Of a stretch of DNA of 64,000 nt, positions 12,901-25,900 are shown piece by piece. The notes under the pieces were generated by a model. That model was not told where the DNA came from. It did no database searches and worked only from the letters and a program-made list of their open reading frames with translations. The DNA is from Trichoplax sp. H2 (lineage: Eukaryota; Placozoa; Uniplacotomia; Trichoplacea). The DNA is taken from NCBI GenBank assembly GCA_003344405.1, contig NOWV01000056.1, forward strand, positions 1-64,000, given 5' to 3'. The position numbers were made by a program, and so were the translations under genes. Each line of letters opens with the position of its first letter. The stretch's first letter is position 1.

Positions 12901-15416
12901 CAATCGCTTATTGTAGAAATGTGCTTAGTAAATACGTAGAAATAGAGTAGAGCAATGCTAAGTACTGTATTTATCATTCGTTGGATATAGCTCCACAGAT
13001 ATTAAAATAATTATTTACCAAAATGGATACAAAGTAGAAAGACCATTTTATTCTTAAAGCCAAATAAGTATATCATGTAACGACTGTAATTGGCATATTT
13101 AGTAGATAGAAGTGATAATACTCGAAGACTCCAGATATGATTATTCAAAACTGACCTCAGTTACAGTGTGGTCGTGAAATTCGTAATGGATAAGTTTCTA
13201 TCATAGCGTAAGTCGATATTCATTAGGATATCTTAAAGAAATTGATAAACTCAATCCCTGCTCATAATTTTGTAGAATGCCATCATTTGATAAGTTCAGT
13301 TTAATTAAGGTAGCTGATTAGAATAAAAGTGCGACATTTTGCATAAGAATACATTTATTAGGAACAGTTGACACAAGTAAGGAGTTCAATAATTCGATAT
13401 GTCTATTTTGTAGGTCAAATCATGTAGCCATCATTAATATCCTATCTTTACTATCGTAAATTTAAAAATAGTGGTGGCCTGTCAGTACCATGAATCTGTT
13501 GTATCTGATTTAAATTTAAACTATTAATGGATTTTTACTTGATAATTACACATGTAACTTTGGTTTAGGCAAAAAAATCAAAAACCAACACAATCGCTCA
13601 TAAATTGTAGTATCAGCAAACTATTAATATATGAGATTTCGATTTTGAACTTGCTGCTTTGCGAAATTGCACCTTCTAATCCTCATTTCAATCATAAATA
13701 TCTAAATGTAAAGCAGCACTTTTAGCCAAGCATTTATACCGCAATTTCCATTTTCAGCAAAGATCTACATTTATATGTGTATCATAAATAGTACAACCCT
13801 AGCGAACACTGTCGTAACTGCGGAAAGTTGATCACATTTTGCCAGATTGTGGCTTCGATAGAGGATATAAAATCAGATTTGCTGACTGAAATTGTTTTAT
13901 TTGTCTTCGAATTTTTAATAACCGTATAAGAGCTTTGTAATAATTTGCTTTAGCTGCAGATATTACAAATACCGTATAATTAGTTTTAAAATTGCAATTT
14001 AATAATTAATCAATAGTAATAATTTAATTTTAGCATCGATAGCAAACTATATAGTAATATGCTATAAATATCCTATAGATCAGAATTTTGCCAGAAGTAA
14101 TCACAATTAATAGAAGCTCTAAAACAAGTATGATAGATCAAATTAAAATTCATTAGCAGGCAAAACGTGATAAGATCAGCTGCACCCACTTTTTTTAAAA
14201 TTAATTTAGCGGTATATATTGCAGGATTTCTTCAACATCGAGTAATTCTAGACACGAGACGAACGCTGTCTGCTAGATATATAGTTTTCGTGTCAATATA
14301 TATTGGGTAGTCTGAGCACAGATGTCATAACAAATTTTATAGAATTTGAATCGAAATACAAGCTCATAAGCGTTAGTCAATTTTTCGGCGTATTAATATT
14401 TAGCAGTTTTGTAGTTTATTCGGTATAATGAAAGGTAAAATGTAAATGCATACTTTAGGGAATATCAAAATATTATTCACGATATAAGCTTATCTCTTGA
14501 AAGATTTACAGCACAAATGTACCGTAGCCTTACTTCATTTATAATAAATTGATGGAAAATTAAATTAAATCGGTAGAAGCTAATGATGTGCAACATTATG
14601 CTGATGAGGAACATATTTTAAGGTAGCTAAAGAAAATTTTTTCAGGCCAATTTTACCTATAGAATTCTGTCCGGTGTGTTAATCTCAGCGGAAGAGTGTG
14701 TGGTTTTCACCTACTTAGCTCTGATTATTTCAAATATAGATCCATTCACCGACTAGTTACATCTTAAAACGTTTAAAGTCGACTTCAAGTTACGTATCTC
14801 AATAGTTGCATCGAGATCATAGAATGAATTATAAATCAGGCTGATAACAAAGTAGTATTCCTACTAAATACAATAATATGCTTTCAGCTGATTATTAATA
14901 TAAGAACATATTAATTGAAATAATTTTACATAGCAGAGTCTATCTTTTATTATAAAAGTAAAGAGGACATTAATCTATCAATTCGCTTTTACTCTATGTC
15001 ATAATCAAACTTCAAGTGAAACTTAGTTACGAAATTCAAAATAGATCATATTTAAGGATTCTATGTAGGCGATTACAAATCCTTTTTATTATAATTTTTA
15101 GATATTTCTATTCACTCCTAATTCGATCTTATTTTATCGCATTTGGCTATGAATTTTGGGTTAAAATTCGTGCTTTTCAACCTTATTTTTACTGGAAATT
15201 TGAGGTGAGGAAATAGTGTGGCCCCGACTAAACCTAAATTATCCATAAGAAATTAATCTTATTGTTAGACATAGAAGAAGTTGTATATAAGCACCGGATA
15301 GATATTACTGTAATTAAGTATACATTATCACAATCATCTTCATAATTTATAGCAATTTACGAATTCGATGATGCTACGGCTAATTAGTACAATACTGCAC
15401 ACTTAGCAAATGCTTA

Positions 15417-15775
15417 ATGATGGCTCATTTTTTAGACAGTATTCTAATCGTAATATAGTCTAGTTTATTAAGTGCAGGCTCATTGTTAGATAGCATTCTA
15501 ATAATAATATAGTCTAGTTCACTAAGCTCTTATTCAAACTGAATAATTATGTATACTTAGATAGTATTCTAATCGTAATATAATCTAGTTCATTAAGTTC
15601 TTATTCAAATGAGCGATTATGTACAATGGATTAATCTGTAATTATATCACATATGGATATGTTTACACTCTGCACGTAACAAACGCTAATTAATGACTCG
15701 TTTCTAAACAGCATTCTAATAATAATATATTTTTTTTCATTAAGCTCTTACTTAAACTGAATAATTTCATGGATA
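15417..15775. repeat. Short tandem array, four diverged units
   Basis: Four units share 'TAGA.AG.ATTCTAAT.GTAATATA.TCTAGTTCA.TAAG' and, in three of them, 'CTCTTA.T.AAACTGAATAAT'. Units are about 60-130 bp long. The array lies 90 bp beyond the stop codon of the minus-strand GPCR gene at 15862, so it would sit in or beyond its 3' untranslated region. Confidence 0.7.
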
Positions 15776-15861
15776 GGATTAAACAATATTTATATGTCAT
15801 ATGAATGTGTTCTGAAAGAGATTAAATGGATTTTAATAGTACAATTACATCATCCGAATAC

Positions 15862-17217
15862 TTACGTTAACGATGTCTGACTTCCTCTTCTGCTATCATT
15901 AAGTTGAACTGGAGTCATTGACAGTGGTATATGGCTAATTGGATGGATGTTAGATAAGTGAATATATGCTGATGATGAGTCGCAGCTATTATGACGTGCA
16001 TTTGGATCAATCTGCTTAAAAAGGTACTTAAAAGCAAATCGGAATTCACGACTGGACCATCCATAGATGATAGGATTGCATGCAGAATTTACGTAGGTTA
16101 AAACTACTCCTAACCATTGCAATCCTTTTTGATAAGTTAAACAACTACCTGGGCATACTTGAAGTATAAAGGTGATTATAGTAAATGGTGTAAAACAAAG
16201 AATAGCAATACCTACGACAACTCCTAATGTCTTAGCTGCGCGTAATTCGCGCAAAAAGCGTTTACTTTCACGCCCTCTCTCACGATTGTTTGGTATAGCA
16301 ATGGTAGCAGTATACATTCGTAGCATTTCACGCCGCATTTTAAAATGTTGTCGAGCAGCATGATAGATCCTTGCATTACAAGCAATCATAATTATAAATG
16401 GCACAATCAAGTAAGTAGCAAGTAAGATAAATGCTAAAATGGTCCATGTACTGTATGCGTTATAATAAATACAAGATTTTTTAATTTCTACTGCGGCTGG
16501 ATTATGAGTAAGAACATTGGCAGCATAGCTTGAATTATCGTGCTGCATTGCATAGCTTAAACCAATAGATGGAGTCGTTTTGAATAAATTAGAAGTATGA
16601 TCGCTAGCCATTGGCTTTCCATGAAATTGAATTAAGTCAATGATCGGTTTAACTGCTAATCCAATACTTAAACACCATATTATTACTATTGCGGCGATGA
16701 TCCAACGGGAACGAACTCGACGACGATATACATATGCTGATGTTACCGCCAAACAGCGCTCCACACTTATAGCTGATAGCGTTAGTAATGACAAAGATAT
16801 AAAGAAGAATAATAAACTTTGCCATATGAGACATAAAGTTGTACTTAATATTAAAAAATCCCAGTAACTTAACATAATGATGACAGATAATGGCATGACT
16901 ACTGTTGCCAGAGATAAATCAGCAAATGCCAGATTTAAGACCAAATAAAATGTGGGCAAGTGAACAATATTCTTGCTTTTCAGAACAGCTGCAAAGACAA
17001 TAATGTTACCTGCTGTCGATGTAAGGATAATTAATCCAATTACTGTTATGTAGAAAATATAGATTCCATTATTAACGGGTCCAATCCCAGATTTGTAAGG
17101 TAAAGTATTTGAGCGCGGTGAATTTGTTTCTTGGCTCATATTAGAAACGGGCCTTGTGATGTCAGAGTATGTAATTAAAGTATAGACCGCTTGATTCAAA
17201 TGATTGCTTACTTGCAT
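15862..17217 (-). CDS. Class A GPCR, orphan, amine-receptor-like, intronless
   Basis: This is a 451-residue single-exon receptor starting at an ATG. Seen: N71 (TM1 GN), D100 (TM2 LAFAD), C129 at the top of TM3, W132 at position 3.28, E153-R154-C155 instead of E/D-R-Y, W181 in TM4, P273 in TM5, P344 in TM6 (CFTP, with F in place of the toggle W), and N381-P-I-I-Y in TM7. A helix-8-like stretch follows. The general pattern is that of amine and related receptors. Position 3.32, the amine-binding Asp in those families, is Leu, so a classical monoamine ligand is unlikely. The loop between TM4 and TM5 is long (about 60 residues) with an N-glycosylation site at N228 and the loop-2 cysteine at C249. 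The third cytoplasmic loop is basic (NRERGRESKR) and the C-terminal tail is Ser/His-rich. The ligand is unknown. Confidence 0.92.
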   Translation of the reverse strand: MQVSNHLNQAVYTLITYSDITRPVSNMSQETNSPRSNTLPYKSGIGPVNNGIYIFYITVIGLIILTSTAGNIIVFAAVLKSKNIVHLPTFYLVLNLAFADLSLATVVMPLSVIIMLSYWDFLILSTTLCLIWQSLLFFFISLSLLTLSAISVERCLAVTSAYVYRRRVRSRWIIAAIVIIWCLSIGLAVKPIIDLIQFHGKPMASDHTSNLFKTTPSIGLSYAMQHDNSSYAANVLTHNPAAVEIKKSCIYYNAYSTWTILAFILLATYLIVPFIIMIACNARIYHAARQHFKMRREMLRMYTATIAIPNNRERGRESKRFLRELRAAKTLGVVVGIAILCFTPFTIITFILQVCPGSCLTYQKGLQWLGVVLTYVNSACNPIIYGWSSREFRFAFKYLFKQIDPNARHNSCDSSSAYIHLSNIHPISHIPLSMTPVQLNDSRRGSQTSLT

Positions 17218-18599
17218 CTTAAGAAGTGGTCAATATATCTACTTTACCGACTATTTATTCTGAAAATTTATTTTTTAGAGCTTGATAGATATTTGAGGAA
17301 ATGCTTACTTACACTTTCTTAGGCTGGCTTCTCTTGATATCCCAACGAAAGGTTATTTAATTCTATCTGTCAAATTAATAAATTCAGTAAATTACAGCGG
17401 CGATTGGTACTGCTGTTATTAAGCAAATTAAATATGTTTATGAGTAATTATGGGAACTATATGACTTAGTCTATCAATAAACCGCAGGTAGTAACTACAT
17501 AAAAATTTAACGCAAAACGAACTGTAAATAAAGTTAATCATTAGTGTTCGAGTAGTATCGAACATTAGAATAAGCTGAAATACAATATAGAAATTAATTT
17601 TTTCAGTTCTCTAGCAATCGTAAAGTTTACGAATTGCTATGCCCATTGACTTATAGGCAAAGATGAATTAAATCTTCAATAGGTACCAAATGATCCGAAT
17701 AAATAAAGAACTCTAATTGTAACGGAGAGCTACATATGTAACATTGTTCTTGGAACCTATCCTAGGTTGGTATTTCTAAAAGCGTGTTGAAAATTTATTC
17801 CAACGAAAAATCTCAAAAAGTTAATATCTATCTAAAATGTTCTTAATACTTTGATATTCTGATATTTATCTTCCGCTTGTGATTGACGTTAGTATTTCGA
17901 GTTGAGCTAATATTTTAGATGGCAAAAGCTCGCTGACTGTCAATAAAGGATCACCAGCAATTATTATTTTCTTAATACGGGAGCAATGACCTAAGCTCTT
18001 TATAATTCTTTTTGTACTTCTTGATGAGAAGATTTAAAGTGTGGTAATATTTGAAGTAATATTTTTGAAGCTGAGAAATATATCAATGAAGTAGCAAGTT
18101 AGCTTATCCAAGCTTTGACCAGTATAACGATTGAATCAATTGACCAATTTTCAGTCACAAGTTTTAGTGTAGTACATTTCAAAAATTGAAGAATTAAAAT
18201 GAAGACGCCATTTGGGATTTGAAATAGCAGCAATATCTATATCATCAACATCTGAGTTTAGAATACCTATAAGTTCTAAAATAAAAATTTTCAAAATTTA
18301 TATTAATTTCAGATAATAGGTTATTAATTTGTTTTAATTTCGATAGATATTTTCAAAATTTGAAGTTGTTCATGTTTTTAATCATGCTAAATCCTATCAA
18401 ACCGATATGCTGCTAGACAGAACAATACTTTACTTTTTAATCGTTTAATCGAGATATTGACGAGAGCATGATCGGTAAAAATCAATTTTTGACTATCCAT
18501 GATGCATTTAATGATGTGATATTGCTGCTAAGGAGAGTATTTGCCCGATTGTTATAGGATTTTACAAAGTAATAAAACAAATAAAGCAATAAAATCGAA

Positions 18600-18874
18600 T
18601 AAGGCTAGAAAGAAGGAAAAGTCAATCTTTGAACGATTTATTAGTAATTCTGAAAGACATGAATTACAAATAGTGGACGAAATTTAAAAAGATAATTATC
18701 AGCACCTCTTCTGCCCTGCTGAAATACGATTTTGAGTGGTTAGATCGAATTCGACTGTAGTTACAAGATTACTACTTAGAGAAAAGTCAAAAAGTGTACA
18801 AATGGGCCAGAAAAAATGATGATAGCAAATTGGCTCCGTTAACAATAGTTAAAATGAATCATGCAAAAGAAATT
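18600..18874 (+). pseudogene. Decayed coding frame, unidentified
   Basis: One frame (stops at 18671-18673, 18758-18760 and 18875-18877) gives three consecutive open runs of about 25, 28 and 38 codons, rich in Lys, Leu, Glu, Asp and aromatic residues. Examples are SLNDLLVILKDMNYK and LQDYYLEKSQKVYKWARK. Two stops in 92 codons is much rarer than elsewhere in this A+T-rich spacer. There is no ATG-led intact frame. It looks like a piece of a dead, probably intracellular, protein gene. I do not recognise the family. Confidence 0.3.
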
Positions 18875-20469
18875 TAGCCAGCACTTTGAAGATGCATTTT
18901 ACTCTGGAACTAGCACGAGTAAAGTAATTGTGGATTATCGATACCATTTTTAAACCAGTACGTGGCATAAAAGGACCCATAAGAAGAAAAAATTGTTCAT
19001 CTCGGGACCCAATACGATAACCTGAAATTGCTGATGTTCTAGTCATAACAAGATTAGTACTTTTCGATGTGTTTCTTACCCTATTTTGCACCAGCTGAAC
19101 TATTTTCAGGCCAATCTTGGTTTCTTTGACCAGGATAAATAATATGTTTACAAAGGATGGCTACAAAAAATGATAGATACCGAGAAATGTAATTTTATAA
19201 AATAAGAAAACGAATGCGTGTTTCAGCATCGAAAGGCTCAAATTTGCATCGATCTAGATATGGCAAGATTTAGAAATCGAGATGAATTTATTATCACCTT
19301 TAATTAATAAATTAATTATGAACCAGGCTAGTATTCTTCGAAAAGCTATTTGTTATTATTCTCACAACAATTGTGCTAGTCATCGACTAAAGTACATCGT
19401 CTCCCTAGTGCCATAAATTATCATTTTTTCTTTAGTTAACTGCGGGACCCAACGAATTTTAAGTATCGTATTTTCTGTCCTATTAGTATAAAAATGATGT
19501 TAGAAAGTGTCCATAACTATCTCATAGTTAAGATCTTTTTAAAAAAGAAGTTTTAACCGAATTGTAAAGTCGCTTTCTAACATTAATTCCATTGTAGACG
19601 CAATCGTTTATACCTTGTTACGCTTTTGCAAAGTCATTAAATATGTCTGAATGGCAATCGTCCATCAATAATGGGCATTTATAATTTGTGTCAGCTTTGA
19701 GTTATGATCTATTCAATACTTTGTTTGCTTATCATTACTGTTGGAAAATATAAATTTGAAAGAATTATGAGGCGAAGAACAAAAAAGTCATTATTGGAAT
19801 AGGACCCAAAAAGCGCTAAGCAATTTTCTTTCAGCATTATCGGGTCATAGAGGACATTTGGCAATAGAAGCAATAGTTTGAATTGAAATTATAAATTTCC
19901 ATATATATTAACTTTGCTTCAAGGATAAGTGAAAGTGCTATGAAATTCATTTTAGGTCAGAAGTGTTGTAGAGATTATCTGCCGTTGATTTAAATATATT
20001 AATAAATAATAAAAGCAGGAGTAACTTAACTTTGACACTTTAATACCGGCAGCAGTATTATTGCCCACTCATTTAAAACAAATGTCTGTTCGAAGGAGTC
20101 TGCAGCTATTTTTACCGGAAAATCGCTTTAACTAAGCAAGTAAATATTTTTCATCCCGAAACTTGAAGGAAATGAAATAGTTATCTGAGCGCATGTGATG
20201 CACTAAATTTCCGGAAAGGATAGCTTCTAATATCCATTTGGAAAACATTGCCGTGAATGATTTTTGCCGTAAATGGCATCGGTAGATCACATCGTATACT
20301 TAATGTTAGGGTGACTTAACTGTATTCTATATGTTTTCTATTGCTTAATTAAGTAAAATGGAATAAAATGAGTGAAATGATAGCAATTTTTAGATTAAAA
20401 GCAACTCAATTAGACGTTGTAATGTTTTCGTACCATAGTGTTACGTTAATGAATTTTTTATTCATGAAA

Positions 20470-21235
20470 CGTAGTCATTAAAATAATCATCCAGATAATG
20501 ATAGGCTTGAGAGATAACTAATATTGCAATAGTGATAGATTGGCAAACGATTATATTATAATGTCATAGCGCTTCCATTTTTCTAATTATAGGCAATATC
20601 AACAATTTTATTGCGTGTAAATATCATTAAAATGATCATATAGATGATGATAGGTTTGACAGACAGATAGTATTACCGTAGTGCTAGATTGGCGAACGAA
20701 ATATCATGTCGTAGCGCTTCCATTTTGTAACTATAGGCAATACAAATAATTCGATTGTATTCATGAACATTATTAAGATGATCATCCAGACGATGGTGGG
20801 TTTAACAGAAAGCTAGTATTTCTATCTTTTAAATTGATTAACGATTCTAACGTTATTGGTGATAATAACTCACTTTCAAAGTGAAGTAATTCTATGTTTA
20901 CAGTCATCTATAACAAAATGAGATTGTTGCTAGGATTATATCATAATGCATAAAGCTAATGATTTCACTTTTAGTCACATTTTTATAGGTTTGAAAAATA
21001 ACTAGTATTCAGATAGTGCTAGATTAGTTAACGATTATGTTACGAATAAGCCAAGTTCATTATCTAAAGCGCGAATATTTACTCAAATGATCGGCAATAT
21101 TATATAACTTACTTTCAAAGTAAAGTAATTCTATATTTACAGCCACCTATAATACAATGAAATTGCTGCTAGGACTATGCCATAATGTATAGAGCTAATA
21201 AGTTCACTTTCGGTCACACTCTTTCATACTTATGC
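20470..21235. repeat. Two adjoining diverged tandem repeat families
   Basis: At 20470-20825 a unit of about 150-170 bp recurs (words ATGATCAT.CAGA, TAGTGATAGATTGGC.AACGA, CGCTTCCATTTT, TATAGGCAATA). At 20860-21235 a second unit of about 240 bp recurs (ACTTTCAAAGT.AAGTAATTCTAT, ATAATG.ATA.AGCTAAT). The motif 'CTAGATTxGxxAACGAT' occurs in both, suggesting one composite ancestral unit. Confidence 0.65.
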
Positions 21236-22707
21236 TATATTGAACAACAATTGCAAGGGCAATTTTTTAAATAAAAATTAGATCTATCATTAGGGACACT
21301 ACAAGTAATAAATGTGTAGAGACGGCTCCTAACATCCAGATATTTCTAAGCAAACAGTAGAATTTAAAAATATAAAACCTCCGTAATAAGGTATGTAACG
21401 TTTATTCAATGAATTAGTAATAAATGTAACTACTAGATTAATAAAACTGAATTAAACTTTACTAAAACAACACCCAAACTGTAGGCGTAGCTATAAATAA
21501 ACTACCGTATATCTTCATGTTCGAAATTCACGAAACTGCGGATACATATATCGATATTTAATTAACTTATAGAGCGTATTTATTGACGTTTAAAATCTCT
21601 CAATTTTTTTTATAAAAGTTAGAGTACTATTATCTTGTGAATTTCAAAAAGTTATTAATTTATGCCAAGACAACTACAATATTTTTAATTTAAGAAAAAA
21701 ATTGACACTAATCTACCTTAAAGTAATCTTTATCGATACTAGTACTTTAATAAACTCGGTTAAACTACCGTACATGACTATTTACTGTACTAACTCATGA
21801 GCGCCCGCGATAGCTTGTTATCTATTTAGGAATCCGTCTCGATAAATCATACCCTTTATATTTGCATTAACTAAATTGCACGCGATACTAATTTTATCTC
21901 AATATTTAAGATAACTGTTTTCCTAGACTACTTAGCCTATGTTATACAATTGTGTTACTATAGTACTGCATGTAATATGGATTAGTATGAAGTGTATGCC
22001 TATTAACTGTTCCTAATCTTTCTTACTTCGAAGAATATTACATTAGCAACTAGCATCTAATGGCCAACAAATTTCAAAGCATCCATTTTAAAAGTAGATT
22101 TGGCCTTTAATTTTTCACTATTAGTTACACTGTAATGCACCTTAAGTTGCGTTTAACGAATGATAGTATAATGAGTTAATACAGTTTCGAATATACAGGC
22201 AAAAGAATACTCATTTACACACTGAAATTTCACCGTAATACCCTATATGACACCGTATGATTAGCATCATTTAGTATTGATAGCTTAGTATTATAAAAGA
22301 ATTCCTCGTTGATAGATAAGTAAAATTTCATTTCACAAGCTATAGATAGCATTATGAAGGTAATCTACTGCCCATATAAGGATACTTTAAAACACAAAAT
22401 CTGACTAATGCCACGCCACGAAAACCATGTCGTAACAGTAAAATCTCATGGGGTCGGTCTAAAGGGTGAAGAAATGCGAGTAGTTAACTAAATTTTAATT
22501 TCCTTTTTTGCTACTAAATGCAGCAAACTGCTAAAATGATATCATATAAAGAGTAGAAGTGTAGAGTATAGAATACCAAATTGGTTTTGGCCAAAGATAT
22601 ATGAGTAATTTCTTTCGTAATAGATTACTCGGATTACATCATAATTATTTTTGGACTATACTATCATTAATTAATTTAAAAAACTTCTCTTTGCTCAAAT
22701 AGATAAG

Positions 22708-22995
22708 TTAATTCTGATAATATTCATTACAGATAGTACAATTAAAGATATAGATGATATAGTTTATGAGAGCACTGAGATATAAAGCTATCGTACCGGC
22801 TTTAATTGTGTGCCACATACTCTTATATTCGAAAATTGAGTAAATTACAAAAGATGCTTGGCGAAAGCGGCTGTTATTAAATGCCTCTAAAAATATATGA
22901 AATAATTTACGTGATGTTACTGGAGTTGGAATGCTGATCTTAATAGCCTTTATTTGATTTAAGTTTAAAAGAAAGCAGACTGGTATCTTTAACAC
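22708..22995 (-). other. Isolated open frame, possible receptor remnant
   Basis: A 95-codon open frame begins at GTG rather than ATG. It ends in a hydrophobic stretch, LYLSALINYIIYIFNC, which resembles the TM7 NPxxY region of a class A receptor with P replaced by Y. Upstream sequence in all three frames is interrupted, so no full receptor can be read. It could be the 3' end of a dead GPCR gene or a chance open frame. Confidence 0.18.
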
Positions 22996-25900
22996 GTGAA
23001 AGCGGACCTATTTTGCTTATTAGCATTTCAATAATGACGTACTGAATCAGTTATCAACTCTGGGTGTAATGATATTAAATAATACGAATGTAGAATAATC
23101 CGTTATGCCCTTCCGCTATATTACTTTGTTATTATGTTAATTGTTGGCGCTTTATTTCTTCTCGGATCGTGCAGAAAAGCAAAATTCTTACGGCAAGGTT
23201 TGCCCAAGAAACCTTTCTTACTATGTTACTGTCACGGTACGAACCATTGTGAAGACTAAATGACTAAATTTAGTGGTTAACATTTATTTATGGAGATAAC
23301 TAATAATGGCTGATAGTAAGAACTACGATAGTTCTTATTTTGTTACAGTAAATCATGCTGTACTGTAGTAAGAGTTCTTATACGGTGACTAATTTTAATT
23401 GATTATAGTGTTATGTCTTGTAACGCTTGTGATAAATCTTCTGAAGATATTCAATTATAGATGATATTATAAATAATTCTGTGTATGGACAAACTGTAAT
23501 CTAATTATCTAGAATTGTTCAGTACATGTCTAAGATCATAAATAATTTCTGTATTAATTTAGCTATCCAATATGAACTAAATTTCATGAACTCTTAAGAT
23601 TCATACAAGATAGCAGCAGTTAAAGGGTGTTGAAGCTCGGCAGGTAGTAGAATAAAAGAAGACTTCTGTAGTTGTTTAACGTAGAAGCAAAAGCGTCTAA
23701 ATTGTTGAGAGATAGTTGAGGGATACCGAATCCCGGAGAATATAGAAATTTAGAGATTTATTTTACGTTATCTTAGTCACGAAGCTGGTTTGTGACCGTT
23801 GCAAAATTTTTTTCATCATATTTTGGTATAAATTCCTTTTCTCAATTACAGATGAACCATATTTGAAGTGAATTTTCTACATAGAAAGCGAAAGTAAAAA
23901 TTACGCTTTGAGAAACATACCGCAAACTTTGTAAAATCTTCAGCTTATGATAGGGTATCAATATTCCTGGCCTTAGATTTAGCAACGTATCTCTGCAATA
24001 TTTAGGTCTATTTCATTTTATTTTACATATAGTCGAATTGATTGAAAATATGCTAACAAAGTAATCGACCATCACTCTTAATCTTGATAAGAGTTTTAAA
24101 TTTGGGTTTTAAGACTCATTATTCTCTCAATCAGAACAGTCTTTCAGTGCATTATAGGTGAGTCTATCATGGGCTGCATATATATGTACATTTTTACTAT
24201 AGTTAATTACTAAATTATATTATTTTATTCAGTTTAAACTGTGGGAATTGAAGCCGCTGCTTTGCTACCCAAAACATTATTGATTTCAAAACAGCAATCT
24301 GGTTATACGTATAACAATATTACAGCGATTGTTAAACTACTTGAGGAAAGAACATCTTATTCTATTATCCTGAAATCGTGAATCACTCCCAGACAAGTTT
24401 GCTAATCTAATACAAAACATTTACATTTGATTACTTTCAGAGATTACTATGCAAATCTATCGTAAGATCTAGTACATAAAACTATAATCGACAGAGTAAC
24501 TTTACTTAGTGAGCTCACCATTTGCTATTACATCAGAATCAACTGATTTAATTCTATGAAGACGTTTACAAATATTTAAAATTTTCGTTTTTCAGTAATG
24601 CAGAGCTATATCGAGTTCTTATAGTATGCCTATATTAATTTGCGTGCTAGCCAGTACGATATAAATAATTACCTTATTTATACTATAACATTTAAACGCT
24701 TGAAATATCAACATTTCCCCAACTAAAATTGTAGTAAACCCTAGTAAATGTGGTAATAAAATACTACACATGGAATACTTTACGTCTATATTAAACTTTA
24801 TTACTAGAAATTAGCGCTAATCATAAGAATAGCTCTGCGCTATTCGAAATTTTCATCCATATTACTACCCCCAGCGTGTTCAATATTCAATGATTTCCTA
24901 TAGATAGCCGTGATCCCTACTTATAAGCTAAGAGTAGCTGTAATACTGCAATTTAAATACAGACTACAGCCAATACCAATTTGCATATTGATCACTTAAT
25001 ATTAATACTCGCATACTTAATAAATTAAACGCCTACTAGCTATGGCAATAGCGCCCAAATATACCGTAGTAGCTTGTTCCATTCAAGGCTATCATCTTAG
25101 AGGGCAGAATTGCGTACTATAATACAATAATAGCTTATCCACTTGCCCATCGATGTATAGCTGCTATTGAATAGTGTCCTAGCGCTTAGATGAGTAATAC
25201 TACGAAATCTTGAAACCGAAGAGCTGATACCTACTGCAACCAATATTGAAGTCAAGGTATTATATTTCAGTCTTTTCCATAATTTCAGTAGTCACGATGG
25301 ATATAGCGGTGCTAAATTCAGTTTCGGTTAGCCAAGGAAGTCGACTATCTTATCATTCTTCATCTATTAACATTGTTGATTCATACTCTTGTCGATTATA
25401 ATTAATACAGATATTAACTATAACAGTAATTATTGTATTGAATCTTGTTATGACGTAATAAAATTTAGAAACCTTTATTTGAAGCAAAGGTGAACACCAG
25501 TAACTATTGACGTGCTATTAAATTATTAATATCAGCCACTCAGTAATAATTAGTAAGCTTATTTAGATTGACAGCTACTAAATATATCATTTAATTGTTA
25601 AATTCTGATATTACGGACAGTAAATCATGTCTAGATAGCTATTTCGATGAATGATGTAATCCTTATTCATCAAAATATTAATCCATGTATTATTTTTTGC
25701 TTTTTTATCTCCATTTTTTTTTGCCATTACAATAATTGAAATTCATAATTTTTACCAGCTAAGAACTGGTTAGCCGTTTTCAGCTTTTAATTTCTATTTT
25801 TATCAAAAGATAAAAGTTTAGTCTTAATTCTCAGCATTAAAATCGGCAATCAGATTGATAATTCAGTATGATATTAGATGCTCAAGGGGTAGTTTCTAGC

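Larger units (their letters stand above)
5864..15861. other. 10 kb spacer between two GPCR genes
   Basis: No intact gene was recognised. The spacer holds a possible decayed coding stretch (about 6640-7205), a diverged tandem duplication (7938-8402), a scaffold gap at 12074-12093 flanked by a 146-bp duplicated segment, a second diverged duplication (12630-12900), and a small tandem array (15417-15775) lying just 3' of the next GPCR gene. The rest is A+T-rich sequence with no visible structure. Confidence 0.5.

Noticed and set aside
16172-16867. Antisense open frames within the GPCR2 gene
   Set aside because: They are shadows of the real minus-strand receptor and have no family features. The same holds for 4898-5152, 5382-5582 and 34179-34496.
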